This document shows, in pieces, positions 1 to 5,138 of a stretch of DNA of 6,214 nucleotides. This DNA comes from an uncultured Planctomycetota bacterium (GTDB lineage: Bacteria; Planctomycetota; UBA1135; GCA-002686595): NCBI GenBank assembly GCA_903829565.1, contig CAIKQM010000608.1, positions 1 to 6,214 on the forward strand, written 5' to 3'. A program made the translations under genes and the position numbers. Every line of letters starts with the position of its first letter. Positions within the stretch are counted from its first letter, which is position 1. The notes beneath the pieces were generated by a model. That model did no database searches. It was given only the letters and a program-made list of their open reading frames with translations, and had not been told where the DNA came from.

Positions 1-2243
1 CTGGCACGGACGCCGGGGCGCCCGTCACCGCGACCGTCACGATCACGAACGCCGCGCCCGTGGTGAGCACGGTGACGCTCACCCCCTCCGCTCCTGCCAC
101 GAACGACACGCTCACGGCGTCGGTCGTGGCGAGCGACGCGGACGGCGACCAAAGCGGCACAGCCGACTGCTTGCAGTTCACCTTGAGTGAGATCTACACC
201 AACGCACCTGGCACGGACAACGGCCAAGAGTTCGTCGAACTGCGCGGCGTTTCGAGTGCTTCGCTGGCCGGCTTCTTCTTGTTGGCGGTCGACGGCGATG
301 CACTGGGTGCTGGTGTGGTCGATGTGCGCTACGACCTCGGCGCCCTGAGTGCTGGCACCAATGGTCTGGTGCTGTTGCGTGACAGCAGTGCTGCGATCCA
401 GCCGTTGCCGGAAAGCGGCACGACGATCAATGTGCTCGACTTCGCACCGGACATTGAGAACGGCAGCAACACCTACATCCTTGGCTTCGGTGTGGCTCCG
501 TTGCTGGCCAGCGACTTGGACAGCAACAACGACGGCACTCTCGATGCTGGCGCGTTGCAAGGCTTTGTCGTGGTCGACAGCGTCACGCTGACCGAGAACG
601 ATGGTGCTGAGAACTACGCCTACGCTGACGAGCTCGGCGGCACGGTCATTCCGGCCAATGCAGGCTTCAACGCCGACGCTTTGCTGCGCACCTACAACGC
701 CAACGGTACGCCGTGCGTGTGGGTGGGTGGCGATGTGCTCGGAACCAACCCCGGTGGTCCGTACACCTTTGACGCCACGCGCTTCTTCGGCTTCGAGTTG
801 CACGGCGTGAACTTGGGAACCACTCCCCAGACGCTGACGCCTGGTTCGGTCAACACGGTGTATGACGCGGACAGCGATGGCTTGGCCAACGCGTGTGACG
901 CGTGCACGGACACGGACGGCGATGGCTTGGGTAATGCCGGCTATCCGGCCAACACCTGCAGCGTCGACCCGTGCCCGAATGACACCTCGAGCACCGACAC
1001 GGACAACGATGGCACAGCCGACTGTGCGGATGGTTGCCCGAATGATCCGCTCAAGACTGCGCCGGGTACCTGTGGTTGTGGGGTGTCCGATGCGGACACC
1101 GACAACGATGGCACCGCGGACTGCAACGATGGTTGCCCGAACGATCCGTTGAAGACCGCGCCTGGTGCGTGTGGTTGCGGCCTCTCCGATGCGGACACGG
1201 ACAACGACGGGACCGCGGACTGCAATGACGGTTGCCCGAGTGATCCGTTGAAGACCGCGCCCGGCGCGTGCGGTTGTGGCGCGGCCGACACCGACACCGA
1301 TGGTGATGGTACGGCGGACTGCAACGACGGTTGCCCGAACGATGTCAACAAGACAACGCCGGGTGCTTGTGGTTGCGGCGTGGCGGATACGGACACCGAC
1401 ACAGATGGCACGCCGGACTGCAACGATGGTTGCCCGAACGATGTCAACAAGACCTCGCCTGGTGCGTGCGGCTGTGGTGTGTTGGAAACGGACACCGATC
1501 TTGACGGTCGCGCGAACTGCATCGACAACTGCGTGGCAGTGCCGAACGCCGATCAGCTCGACACCGACAACGATGGCGTGGGCAATGCTTGTGACAACTG
1601 CACCTTCATCGCCAACGCGACGCAGGCTGACTGCGATGTCGACGGCGAAGGCGATGCGTGCGAGTTGTTCGCGGGTGCTCCGGACTGCAACCTGAACAAG
1701 GTGCCGGATGCTTGTGACATCGTGGGTGCGTTCTCGGCTGATGTGAACCAGACGGGCGTGCCGGACGAGTGCGAGACCACGGGTGGCACGCCGTTCTGCT
1801 TCGGCACGAGCGGCTGTCCGTGTGGCAACAACTCGGCGGTGGGCGGTTGCCGCAACTCGGCCGGTGTGGGCGCGTTCCTGTTCGGTTCCGGCTCCTCGTC
1901 GGTGGCCGCGGATAGCTTCGTGCTGTCGGCGGGTGGCATGCCCAACCCGGGCTTCGCTGCACGCAGCTTTGCCTTGTTCCTGCAAGGTGACGCACGCCAG
2001 CAGTTGCCGTTCGCTGATGGCAAGAGCTGCTTGGCGGGCAATGTGGTGCGTGTGGCCACGCTGTCGCCGTTCCAAGGTGCTGCGGTCTACCCGCAAGGTT
2101 TGAACCCGCGCATCTCGGTGGTGGGCTCGATCCCGAACACCGGTGCCGCGCGTTACTACCAAGTGTGGTACCGCAACGCGCTCGGCCCGTGTGGAACCGG
2201 CTCGAACTTGACGAACGCGGTGGCCGTCATCTGGACGCCCTGA
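1..2243 (+). CDS. Secreted multidomain repeat protein with lamin-tail-like domain, TSP type 3-like repeats and FCFG/YQVWYRN C-terminal module (5' partial)
   Basis: The frame is open to the left edge (first whole codon at 3), giving 746 visible residues; the GTG at 60 lies inside the domain and is not the start. In order, numbering visible residues: 1-50 is an Ig-like/cadherin-like repeat fragment (NAAPVVSTVTLTPSAPATND, then DADGD) of the kind usually found in tandem. Residues 57-285 are a lamin-tail-like domain (LSEIYTNAPGTDNGQEFVEL, then LAG and VDGD). Residues 286-565 are Asp/Cys-rich TSP type 3-like repeats, probably calcium-binding. Around 567-595 lies a DCNxNxVPDxCD-type repeat. Residues 598-746 are the C-terminal module (FCFG, CPCGN, YQVWYRN), which I connect with planctomycete exported proteins. 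No signal peptide is visible because the N-terminus is outside. The gene at 2372 is a shorter paralogue, and a terminator follows the stop. The role is unknown; a surface or matrix structural protein is inferred. The join at residues 47-58 is odd because the Ig-like repeat stops early. Confidence 0.9.
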   Translation, partial: GTDAGAPVTATVTITNAAPVVSTVTLTPSAPATNDTLTASVVASDADGDQSGTADCLQFTLSEIYTNAPGTDNGQEFVELRGVSSASLAGFFLLAVDGDALGAGVVDVRYDLGALSAGTNGLVLLRDSSAAIQPLPESGTTINVLDFAPDIENGSNTYILGFGVAPLLASDLDSNNDGTLDAGALQGFVVVDSVTLTENDGAENYAYADELGGTVIPANAGFNADALLRTYNANGTPCVWVGGDVLGTNPGGPYTFDATRFFGFELHGVNLGTTPQTLTPGSVNTVYDADSDGLANACDACTDTDGDGLGNAGYPANTCSVDPCPNDTSSTDTDNDGTADCADGCPNDPLKTAPGTCGCGVSDADTDNDGTADCNDGCPNDPLKTAPGACGCGLSDADTDNDGTADCNDGCPSDPLKTAPGACGCGAADTDTDGDGTADCNDGCPNDVNKTTPGACGCGVADTDTDTDGTPDCNDGCPNDVNKTSPGACGCGVLETDTDLDGRANCIDNCVAVPNADQLDTDNDGVGNACDNCTFIANATQADCDVDGEGDACELFAGAPDCNLNKVPDACDIVGAFSADVNQTGVPDECETTGGTPFCFGTSGCPCGNNSAVGGCRNSAGVGAFLFGSGSSSVAADSFVLSAGGMPNPGFAARSFALFLQGDARQQLPFADGKSCLAGNVVRVATLSPFQGAAVYPQGLNPRISVVGSIPNTGAARYYQVWYRNALGPCGTGSNLTNAVAVIWTP
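996..1490 (+). repeat. Five tandem 99-bp units coding 33-residue Cys/Asp repeats
   Basis: Units begin at 996, 1095, 1194, 1293 and 1392, all in the reading frame of the surrounding gene. A sixth unit starts at 1491 and diverges after about ten codons. Each unit reads roughly DTDNDGTADC, NDGCPND, then KTxPGxCGCG, with four cysteines at unit positions 10, 14, 26 and 28. Two subtypes exist: units 1-3 carry DPLKTAPG (unit 3 has CPSD for CPND) and units 4-5 carry DVNKT followed by T/S-PG. The Asp-rich DxDxDG part matches TSP type 3 calcium-binding repeats, and the PGxCGCG spacer is common in bacterial versions of these. Their similarity at DNA level suggests recent expansion by duplication, so copy number may vary between strains or be collapsed in assemblies. 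Confidence 0.93.
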
Positions 2244-2274
2244 GCGCCTAGGTCACGACTGACTTGTGACTCCT

Positions 2275-2307
2275 TGAGCCCCGGTCGCGTACAGCGATCG
2301 GGGCTCA
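2275..2307 (+). terminator. Stem-loop terminator after the large repeat protein gene
   Basis: The left arm 2275-2288 (TGAGCCCCGGTCGC) pairs with 2294-2307 (GCGATCGGGGCTCA) over 14 positions, with a single G-T wobble, around a five-base loop. It starts 31 bases after the stop codon. Downstream 2308-2330 is T-rich (TCTCTTTGCTGTGTTTGC) but interrupted. The arms are strong and the placement fits a Rho-independent terminator that separates the two paralogous genes, so the downstream gene probably has its own promoter. I could not pick out a convincing -35/-10 pair in 2308-2371. Confidence 0.8.
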
Positions 2308-2371
2308 TCTCTTTGCTGTGTTTGCTTTGGCTTGAAGCAACCTTGATCGAGTCGCGGCCCAATAGCCCGCC

Positions 2372-3700
2372 ATGTACACCAAGCACCTTCACTCTGCAGT
2401 TGCTCTTGCGGCCCTTACGGTGGGCGCGCAAGCTCAGTTCACCATCAGCGAAGCACTCATCAACGCGCCTGGCGCCGACCAAGGCCTAGAGTCGATCGAG
2501 ATTCGTGGGCCCGCCAATGCATCGCTCGCAGGTTGGAAGCTGCTGATCATCGAAGGTGACACCGGTCAGTTGGCGCAAGGCATGCTCGATGTGGTGGTCG
2601 ACTTGAACGCGTACAGCACGGGCCCGAATGGTCTGTTGTTGGTGCGCGATATCGCGGGCACGCCGTTCACGCCGGTGGTCGATGTGTTGACCTCGGTGGT
2701 CTACAACGACTTCATCCCGGACATCGAGAACGGTGCCAACACCTTGGTCTTGGGCTACGGCGTGGTGCCTTTGGTCGGCACCGATCTGGACCTCGACAAC
2801 GACAACAACTTGGACGCGGGCGTGTTGGCGGGCTTCACACCTGTTGATGCAGTCAGCTACCAATCACCGTTGGATGATCCTGCGACGGGCGGCTACTACG
2901 CCGACGAGTTGGGTGGCTTCGCGATTCCGGCTACGGCGACCTGGACGCCGGACGCGCTCTATCGTCTCTACAACGCGGATGGCACACCGTGCCGTTGGGT
3001 TGCTGCGGATGTGAATGGTGTGGTGGGCTTCGCGTTCACCTTTGATCCGCTGGAGATCTATGGGCCGGTCACTTCGGCGCAGAACCTGGACCTCGGTCTC
3101 GTCAATCTGATCAGCGTGCCGGACATCGATGCCGACGGCATCGGTGATGACTGCGACAACTGCGTGCTCGTTGCCAACGCGACGCAAAGCGATGTGGACG
3201 GCGACGGCTTGGGTGATGCGTGCGATGCGACCACGCCGTTCTGCTTTGGTGATGGCAGCGGTACCGCCTGTCCCTGCGCCAATGCTGGAGCTGCGGGCGC
3301 AGGTTGCGCGAACTCGATCAATGCGTCCGGCGCGTTGTTGAGCTCAACGGGCTCTGCAAGCCTCAGCAATGACACCTTCGTGTTGCTTGGTACCGGCATG
3401 CCCAATAGTTCGGCGTTGTACTTCCAAGGCACCACGCAGCAAAACGGCGGCGCAGGTGTGGCTTTCGGCGATGGCTTGCGCTGCGCTGCGGGTTCCGTGG
3501 TGCGTCTAGGCACGGCGGTGAATGCGGCCGGTGCTTCGCAGTATCCGAACGCGACTTCCACTCTGCCTGTTTCGATCAAGGGAGTGGTGCCCGCCGGCAG
3601 CACGCGTACCTACCAAGTGTGGTACCGCAACTCGGCGGCGTATTGCACGGCAAGCACGTTCAATCTCTCGAACGGCTTGTTGGTGGCGTGGCAGCTTTGA
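2372..3700 (+). CDS. Secreted lamin-tail-like protein with short TSP3-like linker and FCFG/YQVWYRN C-terminal module
   Basis: A complete 442-residue protein. The ATG at 2372 is chosen because it opens a classic signal peptide: MYTKHLHS, then a hydrophobic run, then AQA before QF, with cleavage expected after residue 21. Residues 22-248 form a lamin-tail-like domain (FTISEALINAPGADQG, LAGWKLLIIEGD, DFIPDIENGANTLVLGYG). Residues 249-287 hold only a short Asp/Cys repeat pair (DIDADGIGDDCDNC, DVDGDGLGDACD), probably calcium-binding. Residues 290-442 form the C-terminal module: FCFGDGSGTACPC, a GAGCANS motif, FGDGLRC, YQVWYRN and a final NLSNGLLVAW. It is the compact paralogue of the upstream gene, colinear over both end domains. 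No clear Shine-Dalgarno lies before the ATG. The signal peptide puts it outside the cytoplasm. Function is unknown; a surface-associated or adhesive role is inference. The stop overlaps the first ATG of the phosphodiesterase frame by one base. Confidence 0.93.
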   Translation: MYTKHLHSAVALAALTVGAQAQFTISEALINAPGADQGLESIEIRGPANASLAGWKLLIIEGDTGQLAQGMLDVVVDLNAYSTGPNGLLLVRDIAGTPFTPVVDVLTSVVYNDFIPDIENGANTLVLGYGVVPLVGTDLDLDNDNNLDAGVLAGFTPVDAVSYQSPLDDPATGGYYADELGGFAIPATATWTPDALYRLYNADGTPCRWVAADVNGVVGFAFTFDPLEIYGPVTSAQNLDLGLVNLISVPDIDADGIGDDCDNCVLVANATQSDVDGDGLGDACDATTPFCFGDGSGTACPCANAGAAGAGCANSINASGALLSSTGSASLSNDTFVLLGTGMPNSSALYFQGTTQQNGGAGVAFGDGLRCAAGSVVRLGTAVNAAGASQYPNATSTLPVSIKGVVPAGSTRTYQVWYRNSAAYCTASTFNLSNGLLVAWQL

Positions 3701-4497
3701 TGATGCGTGCGCCTGGGCCTCGCATGCCGGGGGGCATGCGGGGTCTACTTTTTGTGTGCGTGGCTGTGTTGGTGAACGTCGCGTGCACAACCGCAGCCCG
3801 AGTCCCCAGCGGAGTCGTCGCGCATCGCGGAGCAAGTGCAGATTGGCCGGAGAATACGCTGCCTGCGTTGGACGCGGCTGTGCGGGCCAAGGCGGCCTGG
3901 GTCGAGTTCGACACCTTCGAAGCGCGCGATGGCGTGGCGTTCCTGATGCATGACCGTACTTTGGATCGTACGACGGATGCGGCCACGCTGTACGGCCCGG
4001 AGTGTCTGTCAAGTTCTCTTGACTGGTCGCAAGTACAGCGCTTAGACGCTGGCGCGTGGAAGGGCGCGGCTCACCGTGGCACGCCTGTACCCAGCTTGGA
4101 GCAAGCGTTGCAGTTGTTGGGCGGCACGCCGGCAATGATCGAGCGCAAGCACGGCAGCCCCGAATCGGTGTTGGAGCCTGTGCGCCGCTTGCAGCGTGTG
4201 CAGAAGGATGTGGTGCAAAGCTTCGACTGGGAATGGCTGCAAGCTGTGCACGCACTAGAGCCCACGCTGGTGCTTGGCGCTCTGGGGTCGGGTGTGCTGG
4301 ACGAAGCCGCCCTGGATGCGATCGCCCGCACCGGAGCACGCTTTGTGCATTGGAAGCACACCGATCTGCGCCCCGAGGATGTGACCAGGGTGCACGCACG
4401 CGGTTGGGCTGTCGGCGTCTACACGGTTGACGACCCTGTGCGCACAGCCGAGCTGCGGGCCATGGGTGTCGACTTCGTCACGACCAACCGGCCCTGA
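3700..4497 (+). CDS. Exported glycerophosphodiester phosphodiesterase (GDPD family), probable lipoprotein
   Basis: The GDPD family hydrolyses glycerophosphodiesters, the deacylated products of phospholipids, to glycerol 3-phosphate and an alcohol. Numbering from the ATG at 3700 (265 residues): the opening motif VVAHRGAS has catalytic His42 and Arg43, followed by PENTLPALDAA. VEFD gives metal ligands Glu69 and Asp71, and MHDRTLDRTT gives the second catalytic His84. Glu148 and Lys150 lie in MIERKHG, the family's E-x-K strand. SFDWEWL, GWAVGVYTVDD and the terminal GVDFVTTNRP match the rest of the TIM barrel. All expected catalytic residues are visible. The N-terminus has MRGLLFVCVAVLVNVAC, a short lipoprotein-like signal ending at Cys29, though Asn at -3 makes the lipobox imperfect. 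Start choice is open: 3700 overlaps the previous stop (TGATG), 3703 and 3724 are also in frame, and 3736 gives the tidiest signal peptide (253 residues). A stem-loop covers 3718-3743. Whether it prefers particular head groups cannot be told. Confidence 0.93.
   Translation: MMRAPGPRMPGGMRGLLFVCVAVLVNVACTTAARVPSGVVAHRGASADWPENTLPALDAAVRAKAAWVEFDTFEARDGVAFLMHDRTLDRTTDAATLYGPECLSSSLDWSQVQRLDAGAWKGAAHRGTPVPSLEQALQLLGGTPAMIERKHGSPESVLEPVRRLQRVQKDVVQSFDWEWLQAVHALEPTLVLGALGSGVLDEAALDAIARTGARFVHWKHTDLRPEDVTRVHARGWAVGVYTVDDPVRTAELRAMGVDFVTTNRP
3718..3754 (+). terminator. Stem-loop with T-rich tail, over the 5' end of the phosphodiesterase frame
   Basis: The arms 3718-3728 (CCTCGCATGCC) and 3733-3743 (GGCATGCGGGG) pair over 11 positions with one T-G wobble, around a GGGG loop. 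Immediately after come TCTACTTTTTGTG (3744-3756). It begins 17 bases after the stop of the secreted paralogue, which is a normal place for a Rho-independent terminator. It also lies inside the phosphodiesterase reading frame if that gene starts at 3700, and its right arm contains the alternative start ATG at 3736. It may therefore end the upstream transcript, or act as a 5' leader hairpin. Confidence 0.6.
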
Positions 4498-4499
4498 AC

Positions 4500-4524
4500 G
4501 GCCGTCAAGGATTCTTGACAGGCC
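4500..4524. terminator. Possible shared hairpin between convergent genes
   Basis: GGCCGTCAAG (4500-4509) pairs with CTTGAC, a bulged A, then GGCC (4514-4524) around a GATT loop. It sits three bases past the phosphodiesterase stop and includes the stop codon of the minus-strand gene (4505-4507), so both converging transcripts would carry it. On the plus strand CTTCCTT follows; on the minus strand no T-tract follows. It could slow both polymerases but is a weak terminator on sequence alone. Confidence 0.35.
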
Positions 4525-5059
4525 CTTCCTTGGGGTCGGCCAGCTTGCGGCCGTAGAAGTCGTAGCGCTGGACATTGTCGGCCAGGCGGTCGAACAGGAA
4601 CTGCGCACCGTCTTCGCGGCGCAAGGTCAGCATGGCGCCGACGATGTCGACGGTGTACTTGCGCTGCTTGCCCACTTGCTCGGCCGAGGCCTTGAAGCGC
4701 GAGTCGGTGTTCGAGCCGATCAAGGTGTTGAGCACCAGATTCAGCTCCTTGTCGATCGAGGAGGCATAGATGCCCGTCTGGAAGATGGGCTGGCCCACCA
4801 AACCATTGTCCTGCGTGTAGCCGACGTGGATCTCCAGCGCGACATGCGAGCCCGAGACCACCATGTACCCGGTCTCTTGGCGGCGCTGCGAGGCCAGCTG
4901 CTTGTCCTCGATCTTGCGCAAACGCCACGCGCCCTGAAGTTGCTCCAACACACGCGTCTGGGCCTGCGTAGGGTTACCTTGCGCAGGAATGTTCTGCCAG
5001 CGCACGGGCGCGAACGACATCGACATCAAACAGACCAGCACTAGGCTTCCGGCGTTCAT
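4505..5059 (-). CDS. Small secreted protein of unknown function, lipocalin-like opening motif
   Basis: A protein of 184 residues from the ATG at 5059. That start is preferred because it opens a hydrophobic export signal (MNAGSLVLVCLMSMSFAP) and leaves 79 bases for promoters before the divergent gene. The upstream in-frame ATG at 5104 would add 15 charged residues; it has a purine-rich AGGGTAGGAAG directly before it, so it cannot be excluded. After the signal comes QAQTRVLEQLQGAWRLRKIE, with LQGAWRL at residues 41-47. This L-x-G-x-W start is typical of lipocalin-like small domains, including an uncharacterised planctomycete domain family, but I cannot assign it firmly. The rest alternates short hydrophobic and polar stretches, as in a beta-sheet protein (YMVVSGSHVALEIHVGY, YTVDIVGAMLTLRRE, QFLFDRL), and ends in a charged tail. 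It is convergent with the phosphodiesterase (seven bases between stops) and divergent from dsbD. The plus-strand frame across it is a shadow. A periplasmic or envelope role is inferred. Confidence 0.72.
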   Translation of the reverse strand: MNAGSLVLVCLMSMSFAPVRWQNIPAQGNPTQAQTRVLEQLQGAWRLRKIEDKQLASQRRQETGYMVVSGSHVALEIHVGYTQDNGLVGQPIFQTGIYASSIDKELNLVLNTLIGSNTDSRFKASAEQVGKQRKYTVDIVGAMLTLRREDGAQFLFDRLADNVQRYDFYGRKLADPKEGPVKNP

Positions 5060-5138
5060 GCGGCCATGATCGGCCTTTGCCGTGCCAAGGCGCAAGTCCC
5101 TCATCTTCCTACCCTGCCTGCGCTACGATGAAACCCGC
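5060..5138. promoter_or_regulatory. Divergent intergenic region between the minus-strand gene and dsbD
   Basis: These 79 bases must hold the start signals for two divergent genes if the minus-strand gene begins at 5059. A TACGAT at 5124-5129 could be a -10 box for dsbD with a very short leader, but I see no good -35 partner. No strong Shine-Dalgarno stands before the dsbD ATG. The assignment rests mainly on gene layout. Confidence 0.35.

Noticed and set aside
996..1490. CRISPR-like regular repetition
   Set aside because: The 99-bp units are contiguous, have no unique spacers, and code in frame for a known type of Cys/Asp repeat.
941..1528. A 195-residue minus-strand frame with its own 33-residue repeats (SFGQPSLQS, PQPHAPG)
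   Set aside because: It is the antisense reading of the 99-bp array; its periodicity comes from the plus-strand repeats, and the plus frame has recognised motifs and domains on both sides.
2252..2270. Small inverted repeat GTCAC...GTGAC just after the first gene
   Set aside because: Only five base pairs around a nine-base loop, next to a much stronger terminator stem; likely chance.
2332..2365. Possible promoter TTGAAG / CAATAG ahead of the secreted paralogue
   Set aside because: The spacing is 22 bases, too long for a normal sigma-70 promoter, and neither box is close to consensus.
3506..4399. A 297-residue minus-strand frame
   Set aside because: It lies opposite the end of the secreted paralogue and most of the phosphodiesterase, whose catalytic motifs are clear; its own translation is Arg/Pro/Ala-rich without any motif.
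4427..5044. A 205-residue plus-strand frame across the small minus-strand gene
   Set aside because: It has no export signal or motif and overlaps the end of the phosphodiesterase; the minus frame has a signal peptide and beta-pattern.
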